Shown here one piece after another: positions 28,256-37,409 of a DNA stretch of 64,000 nt. Made by a program: the position numbers and the translations under genes. Where the stretch lies: NCBI RefSeq assembly GCF_014646995.1, contig NZ_BMOI01000003.1, positions 181,108 to 245,107 on the forward strand, in the 5' to 3' direction. Within the stretch, counting starts at the first letter, position 1; each line of letters starts with the position of its first letter. The stretch comes from Curtobacterium luteum (GTDB lineage: Bacteria; Actinomycetota; Actinomycetes; Actinomycetales; Microbacteriaceae). The notes beneath the pieces were generated by a model that saw nothing but the letters and a program-made list of their open reading frames with translations, had not been told where the DNA came from and made no database searches.

Positions 28256-29104
28256 TCATCCCACGATCGTAGGTCCGGCCACGGACGCCTCTGCCGGGGC
28301 GGGACCGTCAGCGCGGACCGGAGCGGTCACCGCCGCCCCGGTGGGCGTCCCACCCGTCGGCACCGGGCGGGTCTCGTGCCGGAACCGCCGCAGCAGCCGG
28401 GCGGGCGGCACGGCACGGCGCCACGACACCGCGAAGGTGTGCACAGCCCTCTGGACCCGCCGGAGCATCCCGCTCCGGTCCCGGACCGGGTCGCCCGACA
28501 CCGAGACGACGAGCGCCCGGTCGAGCACGGTCCGCCAGCGCGGGTCGAACTGCAGCGAGAGGTCGACGTCGTCGTGGACCAACGGGTCGTGGCGGTGCAC
28601 GCGGTGCCGGACGGCGAGCCAGGCGGTCCGTCGGAACAGCGCGTTCGAGCCGAACAGCGGCGGTCGTCCGAGCGCTCCGGCCATGAGCACGAAGTACGCG
28701 CGCATGTAGGCGGTCCGCCAGAACGCCGAGGCGACGGGACCGAGCCCCCGGAACGCCCCGGGGCCGGCCACGGCCGTCACGAGCGGGTCGGCGAACCAGG
28801 GGAGTGCGCGTCCGAGCCAGTCCTCGGGCACGACCGTGTCCGAGTCGATCCGGGCGATCACGTCCCCGGTCGCCGCGTCGTAGCCCGTGCTCGCGGCGGC
28901 CGCGATGCCCGGGAACGCCTCGCGCACGACCCGGGCTCGGGCGTCGAGCGCGACGCGGACACTGTCGTCGGAGCTCCCGTTGTCGACCACGACCACCTCC
29001 TCCGCCGACCGGGTCTGCCGCGCGATCGCGGCGAGGCACGTGCGCAGCTGCTCGGCGTCGTCGAGCACGGGGACGACGACCGTGACGGTCGGGAGCGCTG
29101 CCAT
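28256..29104 (-). CDS. Family 2 glycosyltransferase
   Basis: A 282-residue GT-A enzyme. The nucleotide-binding strand is TVTVVVPVLDDAEQLRTCL. VVVVDNGSSDDSV carries the first Asp contact, and IARIDSDTVVPEDWLG the DxD motif that binds the sugar-nucleotide metal. Downstream are GSNALFRRTAWL and HDDVDLSLQF, containing the acceptor-side ED/DD motif. One or two weak hydrophobic stretches (about 130-150) suggest membrane association. Acceptor and sugar are unknown. The ATG at 29104 begins directly with the first strand; no ribosome site is evident. Confidence 0.9.
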   Translation of the reverse strand: MAALPTVTVVVPVLDDAEQLRTCLAAIARQTRSAEEVVVVDNGSSDDSVRVALDARARVVREAFPGIAAAASTGYDAATGDVIARIDSDTVVPEDWLGRALPWFADPLVTAVAGPGAFRGLGPVASAFWRTAYMRAYFVLMAGALGRPPLFGSNALFRRTAWLAVRHRVHRHDPLVHDDVDLSLQFDPRWRTVLDRALVVSVSGDPVRDRSGMLRRVQRAVHTFAVSWRRAVPPARLLRRFRHETRPVPTGGTPTGAAVTAPVRADGPAPAEASVAGPTIVG

Positions 29105-29175
29105 GCGTCCAGCGAACCAGGGCGGGTCTGGGCGGCCGAGCCGGAGGGCCGGGGAGCGCGGCCGCGCCCGACCGC

Positions 29176-30204
29176 TCAGTACTTCGCCGCGATGCCCGTC
29201 ATGTCGCCGAGCCCGAGCGTCCGCGATCCGGTCGCGCAGGTGCCGCCGGACGGCTCCATCACCTGGCCGGTGCCGCTCGCCACGTGGCCGAGGCCGTACA
29301 GGTGGCCCCACTCGTGCGTCGCGACGGCCTGCATGTCGTACCGGCTGCCCGAGCACGTGGCGGTGGACGACCACGAGTACCGCGTCGCGTACCGCTGGTC
29401 GGCCTCGCGTGCGACACCGTTCTGGTCGTACCAGACGCACGTCACGCCGAGCGTGCCGGCCGGGAGCGCACCCCAGCCCATGACGCTGTACCCGTTGTTC
29501 GTCGCGCACCCGCCGTCCTTCGTCAAGTCGGGCGCCTGCGTGGCCTCGCGGACGAAGCTCTCCCGCGCCGAGGACGTCACGGTGGTGCCGCACGACGTGA
29601 TGGTCCCGGTCCAGGCGTCCGCGGCGGACCGGAGTGCGTCGTCGCCGTAGGTCGTGCGCGTCCCGCTCGGGTTGTAGTACCACTGCACGGTGCTCGACCA
29701 CCGGTAGTCGTTCTGCGTGTTGGCCTTGCTCGTGCACTTCGTCGAGGCCGCGCTCGGACGCACCGTCGCCGCGCCGGTGTCCGCGGTGTGCGCGGTGTCC
29801 GCGGTCCCGAGGGTCGAGCGTTCCGCCTGCCGGACGGCCGACGGCGAGCCCTGCCACGCCTCGCCGACCCGGACCGCGACGCCGGAGTTCCCGGTGTTCG
29901 TCACGACGACCTCGGGCAGCTCCTCGGCACCCGCGGCCGCGACGCTCAGTGCTGCGACGGACTCACCGCGTGCGGGGACGGCGAACGTGCGGCCGTCGGC
30001 GAGCCGGACGGTGCCGGTCGACGTGGTGCACCCGGACTCGAGCGTGCGGAGGCTGAGCGTGCCCGACGGACACGACGCGCCTGCCGTCGGCGACGTGGCT
30101 GCGACGGCCGGCGACGCGGACACCACCCCGGCCCCGACGAGCGCGGCGGCGAGTGCGGCGGCCGCGGTGGCCGCGGACGTCCACGGCATGGTTCGAACGG
30201 GCAT
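29176..30204 (-). CDS. Secreted zinc metalloprotease, matrixin-like
   Basis: A 342-residue exported protease. A signal peptide with a long Ala-rich core ends SPAVAA (about residue 36). After a propeptide-like region (about 37-150) the catalytic part holds the extended zinc motif HEWGHLYGLGH (HExxHxxGxxH) and a downstream VMEPSGGT, probably the Met-turn of metzincins. Several cysteines (SSCGTT, GGCATN, TATCSG, GGTCATG) could form disulphides. It looks like matrixin-type proteases found in actinobacteria. The ATG at 30204 has GGGGGAGG upstream. Confidence 0.88.
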   Translation of the reverse strand: MPVRTMPWTSAATAAAALAAALVGAGVVSASPAVAATSPTAGASCPSGTLSLRTLESGCTTSTGTVRLADGRTFAVPARGESVAALSVAAAGAEELPEVVVTNTGNSGVAVRVGEAWQGSPSAVRQAERSTLGTADTAHTADTGAATVRPSAASTKCTSKANTQNDYRWSSTVQWYYNPSGTRTTYGDDALRSAADAWTGTITSCGTTVTSSARESFVREATQAPDLTKDGGCATNNGYSVMGWGALPAGTLGVTCVWYDQNGVAREADQRYATRYSWSSTATCSGSRYDMQAVATHEWGHLYGLGHVASGTGQVMEPSGGTCATGSRTLGLGDMTGIAAKY

Positions 30205-30259
30205 GGTCGTGCCTCCCCCGGCCGAGGCCCTGTCCTCCGCCGTCCTGGTCGCGCCAATG

Positions 30260-30946
30260 CTAGGCGGGACGGCCGTCCTCCGCACCCGGCACCGCGACCA
30301 CGCGGTTCTGGTACGCCCAGACCACCGCCTGCAGCCGCGACCGCACCCCGAGCTTCGGCAGCATCCGTGCGAGGTGCGACTTCACCGTCGACACCTCCAC
30401 GACGAGCGCGGCAGCGATGTCCTCGTTCGACATCCCCTGGGCGAGGAGCAGCAGCACGTCACGCTCGCGGGCGGTGAGCAGCCCGTCGGCGCGGGCGCCC
30501 GTCACGGGCTGGAGGCTCCGGCGGGACACGAACTCCCGCAGTACCCGACGGGTGAGGGCCTGGTCGAGGGTGCCGTTCCCCGCCGCCACCTGCCGGACCG
30601 CCCCGGTGATGGTGTCGGGGTCGGCGTCCTTGAGGAGGAACCCGGACGCACCCGCCTCGAGGGCGCCGAACACGTAGTCGTCGAGGTCGAACGTCGTCAG
30701 CATGAGCACCGGCATCTCCGGATCGGCCCCCGGTGCGCAGAGCTCGCGGGCGACCTCGATGCCGTTCCGGACCGGCATCCGGACGTCGAGGCACGCGACG
30801 TCCGGACGGGTCCGTCGGGCGGCCTCGAGTGCTTCGCCGCCGTCAGCGGCGACCGCGACCACCTCGAGGTCGGGCTCCGCGTCGAGCAGGGCCGTCACGC
30901 CGGCACGGACGAGCGGCTGGTCGTCCGCCACCAGGACCCGGATCAC
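30260..30946 (-). CDS. NarL/LuxR-type response regulator
   Basis: A 228-residue two-component regulator. The receiver domain starts IRVLVADDQPLVRAGV with the acidic pair, has its phosphoacceptor Asp in VACLDVRMPVRNGIEV, the Thr switch in VLMLTTFD and Lys in GFLLKDADP. The LuxR HTH at the C-terminus reads LTARERDVLLLLAQGMSNED, then STVKSHLARMLPKLGVRS. The GTG start overlaps the kinase stop by 4 bases (GTGA) with GGAGGT just upstream. With the kinase and CPBP protease it forms one operon read from 33163. Confidence 0.95.
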   Translation of the reverse strand: MIRVLVADDQPLVRAGVTALLDAEPDLEVVAVAADGGEALEAARRTRPDVACLDVRMPVRNGIEVARELCAPGADPEMPVLMLTTFDLDDYVFGALEAGASGFLLKDADPDTITGAVRQVAAGNGTLDQALTRRVLREFVSRRSLQPVTGARADGLLTARERDVLLLLAQGMSNEDIAAALVVEVSTVKSHLARMLPKLGVRSRLQAVVWAYQNRVVAVPGAEDGRPA

Positions 30947-32232
30947 GGCCGCACCTCCGTGGCGGGCGTGAGCGGTGCCTCCCGGCCGAGCGTCAGCTCC
31001 ACGAGCCAACCGCCTCCGTCCTGCGGACCGGCCTGGAGGCGCGCCCCGACCAGGTCTGCCCGCTCACGCATCCCACGCAGTCCGTTGCCGCCGGCGGCGG
31101 CCCCGCCGCTGCCGGGCAGCGTCGGCGCGCCGTTCGCGACACGCACCACGAGCTGCTCCGCAGCGCGGTCGTCGACGGTGACGGTGCACGGGGCGCCCGG
31201 GGCGTGGAGCACCGCGTTCGCCAGCGATTCCTGCACCGCACGGTAGGCGGCGAGCTGCGCGAGGGGTCCGACGCCGTCCGCGAGGGGGCGATCGCCGGAC
31301 GCGAGGACCTCGAGCTCGACCGGCATCCGCACACGCGACCGCTCGACCAGGTCGACGATGCCCGCGATCGTCTCGACCGCGCGCTCCGCCGGTCCGTTCT
31401 CGCGGAGGAGTCCCACCAGGCGGCGGAGGTCCTCCAGCACCGCGGTGCTCTGCTCCCGGACCTGCCGCACGCCCTCGTGGGCCCTGCTCGGATCCGTGTC
31501 GATCTGCCGGTCGATGGCCGCCGACATCAGGGCGATCCCGGAGAGGTGGTGCGCGGCGATGTCGTGCAGCTCCCGGGCCATCGCGGCACGTTCCCGGCCG
31601 ATCGCCGCCTCGACGCGGGCGTCCTGCTCCCGGTCCACCGCGGACGCCTCGGCCGTGCGGGCCGCGCGGACGTCGCGCCGGGAGCGGATGAGCAGCGCGA
31701 CGAGCAGTGGGAGACCGACCGCGCCGACCGCCTGCAGGATGCCAGCGCCGACGGAGGCGGCGAGGAGCTCGGTCGGCTGCGAGCGCATGCCACCGGACAG
31801 GACGGCGTCGTTGACCGCGGTCCCGGCCACGACCAGCACCGCAGTACCGACGATGGCCGGCCAACTCCGGGTGAGCGGCTCGCGGGAGCCGAGCAGGACG
31901 ACCACCACGGCGACGGGCAGCAGCACGAGGCTGTAGGCACCGCTCGGCGTGGAGGCCGCCGCGGCCGCGATGATCCCGGTGCCGAGCACGGTCGTCCGCG
32001 GCGCGCTGCGTGCGACGAGCAGCAGTGCGGACGCGACGAGCAGCGAGATCACCAGGGTCACCCAGGCGGCGCTGCCGACCGACGGGGTCCCGGCGGCGAC
32101 CGCCACGGACGAGCCGGACCCGTCGAGACGGTCGAGGGCGTCGAGACTCGGCAGGCCGCTGAGGAGCCCGACGGAGACGATCGCCGTCCCCGCGGCCACG
32201 ACGAGGTCGGTGCGGGCGTCAGCGCGTGCCAT
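30943..32232 (-). CDS. NarL-type sensor histidine kinase
   Basis: A 429-residue membrane kinase. The first about 190 residues hold six or so hydrophobic helices without a large external domain, so the signal is probably sensed in the membrane. HisKA_3 has the phosphoacceptor His in MARELHDIAAHHLSGIALM. HATPase_c shows the N box in ESLANAVLHAPGAP and the G box GNGLRGMRERADLVGARL. Its start overlaps the end of the CPBP gene by 14 bases and its stop overlaps the regulator start by 4. Kinases of this type often sense cell-envelope stress. Confidence 0.95.
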   Translation of the reverse strand: MARADARTDLVVAAGTAIVSVGLLSGLPSLDALDRLDGSGSSVAVAAGTPSVGSAAWVTLVISLLVASALLLVARSAPRTTVLGTGIIAAAAASTPSGAYSLVLLPVAVVVVLLGSREPLTRSWPAIVGTAVLVVAGTAVNDAVLSGGMRSQPTELLAASVGAGILQAVGAVGLPLLVALLIRSRRDVRAARTAEASAVDREQDARVEAAIGRERAAMARELHDIAAHHLSGIALMSAAIDRQIDTDPSRAHEGVRQVREQSTAVLEDLRRLVGLLRENGPAERAVETIAGIVDLVERSRVRMPVELEVLASGDRPLADGVGPLAQLAAYRAVQESLANAVLHAPGAPCTVTVDDRAAEQLVVRVANGAPTLPGSGGAAAGGNGLRGMRERADLVGARLQAGPQDGGGWLVELTLGREAPLTPATEVRP

Positions 32233-33163
32233 CGTTCGATCCTACGAGGGCGGGGGCGGTGGGCACCGGCAGCGTCGGCGCACCCGTGCTGGCGTACCCG
32301 AGTCGGCCCCGGGTGGCGACGAGCAGCACGGCAGCGGCCACGGTCGAGGTCGCGGTGAGCCCGAGCATCATCGTGCCCGCCGTCATGCCCGGGTACATGT
32401 CCGCCCAGAGCGTCGAGATGGTGTTGTTCACGCCGACGTGCAGGAGCAGGACCAGCGGGAGGCTCTCGCCGGTGCGGTTGAACGCCCACACCATCACCAC
32501 GTTGAACGTGATCGTGAAGGCGGCGAAGACGAGCGGCTCGGTCCAGTGGGCGTCCGGCCAACCACCCCAGTCGCTGAGGTAGAGCGGCACGTGCCACAGC
32601 GCCCACAGCGGGCCGAGGATCCCGGCGGCACCGAGCGGGCCGAAGCGGTCCTGGAGTCGGGGGAGCGCGAAGTCCCGCCAGCCGGGCTCCTCGGACAGCC
32701 CCGTGGTGAACACCTGCACGACCAGCCCCGGGACGAGCATGAGCAGCGCTGCGGCGCTCGGTGCCTGGACCTGCCCGCCGGACAGCGGCAGGCCGGAGAC
32801 CACGATGACCGCCGGCACCCCGACGAGCGCCAGGGCGTACCAGCGCCACGAGACACGCCACCGCCACAGTCGGCCGACCCAGCGCCGGAGACCCGGGCGG
32901 CCGTCGGTGACCGCGGTGACGAGGAAGGCGCTGCCGAGCGGTCCGAGCAGCGCCCCGGGCAGCACGCCCGTGAACTGCGCGGTGCCGAGGAGCTCGGGGA
33001 AGTGCAGGTCCCAGAGGCCGAGGCCGTGCGGCGACAGGATGTACGGCACCCACGCGGCCCAGCTGAGGCCGAGGGCGAGCACGAAGAACGCGCGGAGGGG
33101 GTTGCGGGCGATCATGCCCCGGATGCCCGGCTGGTCCGCGCCGGTGTGGAGGTGGTTCGTCAT
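32219..33163 (-). CDS. CPBP-family intramembrane metalloprotease
   Basis: A 314-residue protein with about eight helices. The CPBP (CAAX protease and bacteriocin-processing) motifs are complete: EEPGWRDF (motif 1), LWALWHVPLY (motif 2 His), FNVVMVWAFNRTGES (motif 3) and LLHVGVNNT (motif 4, HxxxN). Members process prenylated-like or bacteriocin peptides or give immunity to them. Being the first gene of the kinase/regulator operon suggests a role linked to a peptide signal (inference). Leaderless: TAGCGT (33171-33176) is seven bases before the ATG, although GAGGA could also bind ribosomes. Confidence 0.9.
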   Translation of the reverse strand: MTNHLHTGADQPGIRGMIARNPLRAFFVLALGLSWAAWVPYILSPHGLGLWDLHFPELLGTAQFTGVLPGALLGPLGSAFLVTAVTDGRPGLRRWVGRLWRWRVSWRWYALALVGVPAVIVVSGLPLSGGQVQAPSAAALLMLVPGLVVQVFTTGLSEEPGWRDFALPRLQDRFGPLGAAGILGPLWALWHVPLYLSDWGGWPDAHWTEPLVFAAFTITFNVVMVWAFNRTGESLPLVLLLHVGVNNTISTLWADMYPGMTAGTMMLGLTATSTVAAAVLLVATRGRLGYASTGAPTLPVPTAPALVGSNDGTR

Positions 33164-33170
33164 GTCCTCG

Positions 33171-33176
33171 ACGCTA
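33171..33176 (-). promoter_or_regulatory. -10 box of the CPBP / kinase / regulator operon
   Basis: TAGCGT on the minus strand, seven bases before the ATG at 33163. Confidence 0.5.
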
Positions 33177-33312
33177 GGAACGCGGCGAGCGCGGGACGAC
33201 CGGCGGGAGGACGCTCCTCCGGGACGTGCATCCTTCGGAGGAGGCGGACCGTATGCTCGTGGACGACCCGCCCGAGCGAGGGGCGCACGGCGGGGACCAG
33301 GGGGAACACACC

Positions 33313-33984
33313 ATGACCATGTCCAGGACGACCACCATCGGCGCGGTGCTCGTCGTCGGCGCACTCGCGCTGACCGGGTGCAGCACCGCAGACACCGGCC
33401 CGCGTGACGCGACGGCTGCGTCGCGCACGGCTGCACCGGAGCCGACGCCGACGCCCACTCCGACGGCGGAGGCGGACGCGTCCGACGGAGTGGGCGGCAC
33501 CGCGGCCGGAGCGCAGCCCGAGGACCTCACCTTCGAGGACGGCGCGCAGCTCTCGCCCACCCGCCTGCCCGCGTTCGGCGTCTCGGTGTCCTCCCTGCAG
33601 AACTGGGAGCTGACCCGCTCCGACCCGAGCGCCGGCTCGACCGAGTACACCCGCTCGGACGGCGCCGTGGCGACGGTCACGCAGCAGCGGGTCACCGGCC
33701 TCGACCCGACGATGGACGACCGCGCCGCGACCGAGCAGCTGTTCCGTGCGGCCGGCGCACCGGTCGAGGGTCTCGAGGAACAGCTCCTGCCCACCGCCGG
33801 TGGGGGTACCGCGCAGTTCCTGTCGATCGCCGGGCAGGCCGACGGGGAGTGGACCGCGACCGTGGCCCGTGCCTTCGCCCGCCCGGGTGTGGCGCTGACG
33901 GTGGAGATCGTCGTGCCGTCCCGCGACGTGCTGCGCGACGACCTCCACGAGATCCTGGTCAACGCGCAGGTCGTCATCACCTGA
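33313..33984 (+). CDS. Actinobacterial lipoprotein, LpqN/LpqT-like
   Basis: A 223-residue predicted lipoprotein. The signal peptide has lipobox LTGC (about residue 22), then a Pro/Thr/Ala/Glu-rich linker with a TPTPTPT run. The mature domain (about 70-223) contains LPAFGVSVSSLQNWELT, a central conserved stretch DPTMDDRAATEQLF and strands FLSIAGQADGEWTATVARAF and VALTVEIVVPSRDVL. The general shape fits the LpqN/PsbP-like group of actinobacterial cell-envelope lipoproteins, whose role is unclear; I am not certain of the family. The ATG at 33313 has GGGGGAAC upstream. Confidence 0.75.
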   Translation: MTMSRTTTIGAVLVVGALALTGCSTADTGPRDATAASRTAAPEPTPTPTPTAEADASDGVGGTAAGAQPEDLTFEDGAQLSPTRLPAFGVSVSSLQNWELTRSDPSAGSTEYTRSDGAVATVTQQRVTGLDPTMDDRAATEQLFRAAGAPVEGLEEQLLPTAGGGTAQFLSIAGQADGEWTATVARAFARPGVALTVEIVVPSRDVLRDDLHEILVNAQVVIT

Positions 33985-34024
33985 TCGGGCGGTGGCCGCA
34001 GTCTGTGTGCGCTGCGACGAACGC

Positions 34025-34450
34025 TCAGACGGGCAGCGGTGCGACGCCCCACCAGCCGATGCCGGCATCGTCGTGGACGAGCCGGCCGGCCCTCGTGCCG
34101 AGTGGTTCTGCCACGCCGAAGTCGGCGATCTCCCACCCGAACTGTTCCGGCGTGGGCTCGCCGCCGGCGAAGGGCTCCGAGTACACGCCGTCCGCCCAGA
34201 GCGGGGCGTCGCGGCTCCCCTCGAGGGCAGCCCGGAGTCCGACGGGGCCGAGTCCGGGCCAGGAGTAGACGACGCAGAAGCCGTCGGTGTCCCGCAGCGG
34301 CCACCCGTCGTGGACCGTGATCGACCGCCACTCGGTGGGACCGCCGTCGCGCAGCTTCCGGAGGCAAGCGAGCAGGGCCCGGTCGCTCCACGTCGGGGTC
34401 GGTACCGACTCAGCGGCGGCGATCAGCGCATCGTGTTCAGCTCCGGGCAC
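34025..34450 (-). CDS. Hypothetical protein, 141 aa
   Basis: No family is recognised. It is a Trp/Gly/Asp-rich soluble protein with strands RSITVHDGWPLRDTDGFCVV and GWEIADFGVAEPL and a C-terminal GIGWWGVAPLPV; the pattern vaguely recalls small immunity-like or SMI1/KNR4-like proteins, without a clear motif. The only start is GTG at 34450, with CACGAT six bases upstream as a weak leaderless box. It is convergent with the lipoprotein gene. GC and codon use fit the core genome. Confidence 0.6.
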   Translation of the reverse strand: MPGAEHDALIAAAESVPTPTWSDRALLACLRKLRDGGPTEWRSITVHDGWPLRDTDGFCVVYSWPGLGPVGLRAALEGSRDAPLWADGVYSEPFAGGEPTPEQFGWEIADFGVAEPLGTRAGRLVHDDAGIGWWGVAPLPV

Positions 34451-34627
34451 CTCGTCATCGTGCCACGGGGAGCGGCGGCTCCCCTACGTGCGGCATCCGC
34501 AGTCGTCCGCCGACAGGCGACCCCGGCGCGGCGCGGGCTGGAGCTCGGCGGGTGCCGGGCGGCGACGCGGTCGTGCGGGTGCTCGGCGGGTGCCGGGCAG
34601 TGGCGCGGTCGCACGGCCCGCCCGGCC

Positions 34628-34633
34628 TATCCT
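34628..34633 (+). promoter_or_regulatory. -10 box of a leaderless transcript
   Basis: TATCCT with a 6-base gap (GGACCG) to the ATG at 34640. Confidence 0.6.
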
Positions 34634-34639
34634 GGACCG

Positions 34640-35002
34640 ATGCTCTCCCGACGTGAGGCCGCCGTCCGGCTCGACATCCCGCTCGAGATGGCGACCCGTC
34701 ACGGGCTGCCGGCGCGGCTCAGCGAGGCCGAGCTCGACGCGATCGAGCAGGACCCGCCGGCCTGGCTCGTGCAGTCGCGCGCGAACCGCACGGGCACGAA
34801 GAAGGTCTGGCAGCGGCTCGAGTGCGTCGTCTGCGGGTACTCGGAGGAGGCCCGACCGAAGAAGTGGTGGCCCGACTGGGACCACCTGATGTGCGACTAC
34901 CACGCGACCTACCAGGCACCCGAGCCGCCCGCGGGGTTCACCCGGCACGAGGTCGAGGGGATCGGGAGCCGGTTCGTCGCCCTCGTCGACGAGCGCCCCT
35001 GA
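34640..35002 (+). CDS. Conserved actinobacterial protein with a C-x-x-C zinc-ribbon-like centre
   Basis: A 120-residue protein whose N-terminal half is helical and basic (SRREAAVRLDIPLEMATRHG, resembling a small DNA-binding helix-turn-helix) and continues PPAWLVQSRANRTG. The middle holds a ribbon of the form ECVVCGYSEE with a later LMCDYHATY, giving four Cys/His candidates for a zinc site. The order is conserved in many actinobacteria, but I know no function. The leaderless -10 box at 34628 fixes the ATG. Confidence 0.8.
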   Translation: MLSRREAAVRLDIPLEMATRHGLPARLSEAELDAIEQDPPAWLVQSRANRTGTKKVWQRLECVVCGYSEEARPKKWWPDWDHLMCDYHATYQAPEPPAGFTRHEVEGIGSRFVALVDERP

Positions 35003-35015
35003 GCGACACGCGCCC

Positions 35016-35621
35016 CTAGCCCGTGGGAGGACCTGTGGGCTCGACCGTCTTCGTGACGACCCACCGGTGCTTGCCGATCGGTCGGTCGCGGACGAAGCCG
35101 GCACGCTCGAACGTCGAGAGCACGCCGTGGAAGAGGAAGCCTGCGGGCACGGCACCGGCCGGCTCGGGGTACCCCTCGACCCGTCCACCCCCTGCCTCGG
35201 CGATCATCCGCAGGGCTCCGTGGAGTGCGGCCGTCGCGACGCCCTGACGACGGTGTCCGGCGCGGACGTAGTTGCAGCCGATGCGCCAGTCCGGCAGCGG
35301 TCCGTCCTGGGAGGACTCGTACTGGCGGCGGTTCTTGATGCGGACGACCTCGGACACGGGGCCGAACTGGCACCAGCCCACGCACCGGTCGCCCACGAGG
35401 ACGAGCGCTGCGTGGGTCGTGCCGGCGAGCACCCGGTCCCGCTTCCGTTCCCGGTTGCAGGCAGCGTCCCGCGTGGTGCCCTCATCGTGGAAGCCGATGC
35501 ACCAGCAGCCGCTCGGGTAGCCGTCGCTCGACGCACACAGCTCCGCGAAGGCGTCCCACGTGGCGGCGTCGAGGGGCCGGACCACGAGGGCGGCGGTGGT
35601 CGTCGCGAGGTCATCGGTCAT
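35016..35621 (-). CDS. GNAT-family N-acetyltransferase
   Basis: A 201-residue GNAT enzyme. The acetyl-CoA loop is NYVRAGHRRQGVATAALHGAL (R-x-x-x-G-V-A pattern of motif A). AALVLVGDRCVGWCQFGPV is the preceding strand pair, and the C-terminal FERAGFVRDRPIGKHRWVV is motif B plus the end strand. The unusual GCWCIGFHDEG and DAACNRERKR add four cysteines near the N-terminus that could be functional or structural. The substrate is unknown. The ATG at 35621 has GGAGG twelve bases upstream, rather distant, so the start is likely but not proven. Confidence 0.87.
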   Translation of the reverse strand: MTDDLATTTAALVVRPLDAATWDAFAELCASSDGYPSGCWCIGFHDEGTTRDAACNRERKRDRVLAGTTHAALVLVGDRCVGWCQFGPVSEVVRIKNRRQYESSQDGPLPDWRIGCNYVRAGHRRQGVATAALHGALRMIAEAGGGRVEGYPEPAGAVPAGFLFHGVLSTFERAGFVRDRPIGKHRWVVTKTVEPTGPPTG

Positions 35622-36016
35622 GGACGTCCCGATCCTCCGCGGGCGATGCGCCCCGCACCCGACCGGACGTCCGGTCGAGCCGGTCCCGGACGACCCGTCG
35701 ATCGCGGTCGGCTGCGTCGGCGACGACCGAGAGCATGATCCCGAGCGGCGCCGTGCTGCGATGCCTTCGACAGTCCATCCCCCGATGATGACCCCGACCG
35801 ACGGCGCCCGTCCGGAACCGGGACATCGCGAGCGCGGCGCGGCCGCGACCGAGCACCGGCCTGGAGGCGCGTTGCGGCGCCGCCCCGCGACTCCCGGCCG
35901 CCGCCGGTCACCGCGACACCCGTCAGCGCGTCCGACCTGCGCCGCACATCACCGCCGGCGCGCTCCGCGCGCGCCGCCCACCGGGACGTCCGCATCGCGA
36001 TGGTGGGGCGTCCGCT
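35622..36016. other. 395-bp gene-free interval with a repeat copy
   Basis: I see no convincing gene on either strand: every reading frame here is Arg/Gly/Ala-rich and lacks a start with ribosome site. It contains one imperfect copy of the GGAGGCGCG palindromic repeat (about 35861-35896), which may terminate the minus-strand gene ending at 36017. Confidence 0.55.
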
Positions 36017-37324
36017 TCACGCGGGCGGCGTGAGCCGGTAGACGAGCCCCGCCGTGTCGTCCGTCACGTACAGCGAGCCGTCCGGGCCGGGGACCGCGTC
36101 CACCGAACGCCCCCAGCGCGAGCCGTCCGCGTCCTGGAACCCCTCGACGATCGTCCGCGGCTGCCCGAGGGTCCGGGCGTCGGCGTCCCACGCGCTGTAC
36201 GACACCGACGGCGGACGCGGCGGCTCGCGGTTCCACGAGCCGTGCGTCGTGATGAGGGCGCCCTCGTCGAACGCGGCGGGCAGCGCGCTCCCGTGCGTGA
36301 ACACGAAACCGATCGGGGCACTGTGCGCCGGCAGGCCGACCATCGTGCGGGACACCGTCGAGCAGTCGAGGGCCGTCCCGTCCGGGTTGTTCGTCGGATC
36401 GTCGACGTACCCGAGGTCGAGCAGGTCCGGCTTCCCTCGCGAGTCCGGCTGACAGAACGGCCACCCGAGCTCGGTGCCGCGCGTGATCCGGGTGACCTGG
36501 TCGTTCGGGTGCTCGTCCACGTAGGACTGCACGCGCTTCCCGTACTGCCCGGTGTCGTCCCGGAACGGGTACGGCTGGTTGTCCGCCTGGTTCACCGCCG
36601 CGAACAGGGTCCCGTCCGGGGCGTAGCCGAGCCCTTCCCCGTTGCGGACGCCCGTCGCGAGCAGGGTGTCGTCGCTGCCGTCGAGCCGGACCTGCCGGAT
36701 GACCGCGCGGTCCGGGTGGTCGCGTCGGTCCGAGCCGTCGCTGTTCGACGCGGAGCCGATGTCGTACGCGACCAAGCCGTCGTGCACGGCGACGAACTTC
36801 CCGCCGTGCCCACCCGTCGGCAGGTCGTCCACGAGCACCGAACGGTCGGAGAGCCTGCCGTCCCGGTAGTGCCAGGTGTCGATGCGGGGGCCCTCGCCGA
36901 GGACGACGACGGTCGCACCGTCCTGCTCGGTCACGGCGATGCCCTGGGGGTCGTCGAGCCCGGTCGCGAGCTCCTCGACCGCCGGGGCGCGGCCGTCCGC
37001 TCGGGGCTCGAGGCGGAGGAGCGTCCCCCGGTCACCCGTCGTCAGGAGCATGCTGCCGTCGGGCAACCAGGCCGCCATGCGTGCGCCGGGAGCATCGGCC
37101 CAGACCTCCGCGCGCCAGCCCGTCGGGACACGGAGGGACCGTCCGGCGGCCTTGCCCGCCTCGGCGCCGTTCGCGACCGACAGGCGCGCCGTGTGCAACC
37201 CGGCCGACGGGTTCCCCGTGGTCGGGTCGCCCTCGACCGTCGCGCCGCCGGTGCACGCCGCGATCCCGCAGACGAGGAACACCGATGCAGCAGCACCGAC
37301 GAGGCGCTTCGTCACGGTCGACAC
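36017..37324 (-). CDS. PQQ-dependent sugar dehydrogenase-like lipoprotein (sorbosone dehydrogenase type)
   Basis: A 435-residue beta-propeller lipoprotein. Signal peptide with lipobox IAAC (about residue 24); mature part has RVPTGWRAEVWADAPGARMA, WLPDGSMLLTTGDRGTL, VRNGEGLGYAPDGTLFAAVN, ELGWPFCQPDSRGK, a region around SAPIGFVFTHGSALPAAFDE, and the final GRSVDAVPGPDGSLYVTDDT. This fits the GSDH/sorbosone dehydrogenase family, a different branch from the 21323 gene. The GTG at 37324 has TAGCCT six bases upstream, the leaderless arrangement. Confidence 0.88.
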   Translation of the reverse strand: MSTVTKRLVGAAASVFLVCGIAACTGGATVEGDPTTGNPSAGLHTARLSVANGAEAGKAAGRSLRVPTGWRAEVWADAPGARMAAWLPDGSMLLTTGDRGTLLRLEPRADGRAPAVEELATGLDDPQGIAVTEQDGATVVVLGEGPRIDTWHYRDGRLSDRSVLVDDLPTGGHGGKFVAVHDGLVAYDIGSASNSDGSDRRDHPDRAVIRQVRLDGSDDTLLATGVRNGEGLGYAPDGTLFAAVNQADNQPYPFRDDTGQYGKRVQSYVDEHPNDQVTRITRGTELGWPFCQPDSRGKPDLLDLGYVDDPTNNPDGTALDCSTVSRTMVGLPAHSAPIGFVFTHGSALPAAFDEGALITTHGSWNREPPRPPSVSYSAWDADARTLGQPRTIVEGFQDADGSRWGRSVDAVPGPDGSLYVTDDTAGLVYRLTPPA

Positions 37325-37330
37325 AGGGTG

Positions 37331-37336
37331 AGGCTA
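37331..37336 (-). promoter_or_regulatory. -10 box of a leaderless transcript
   Basis: TAGCCT on the minus strand, six bases before the GTG at 37324. Confidence 0.6.
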
Positions 37337-37409
37337 GGCCTCGCTCCCGGGGTCCGTCACGACGATCCGGCAGGGTGCGCAGTCCGGATGGCGTCGGACA
37401 GCCGTCGGG

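Noticed and set aside
35618..35995. A 125-codon minus-strand frame in the gap after GNAT
   Set aside because: Low-complexity Arg/Gly/Ser composition, no ribosome site, and it runs through a palindromic repeat.
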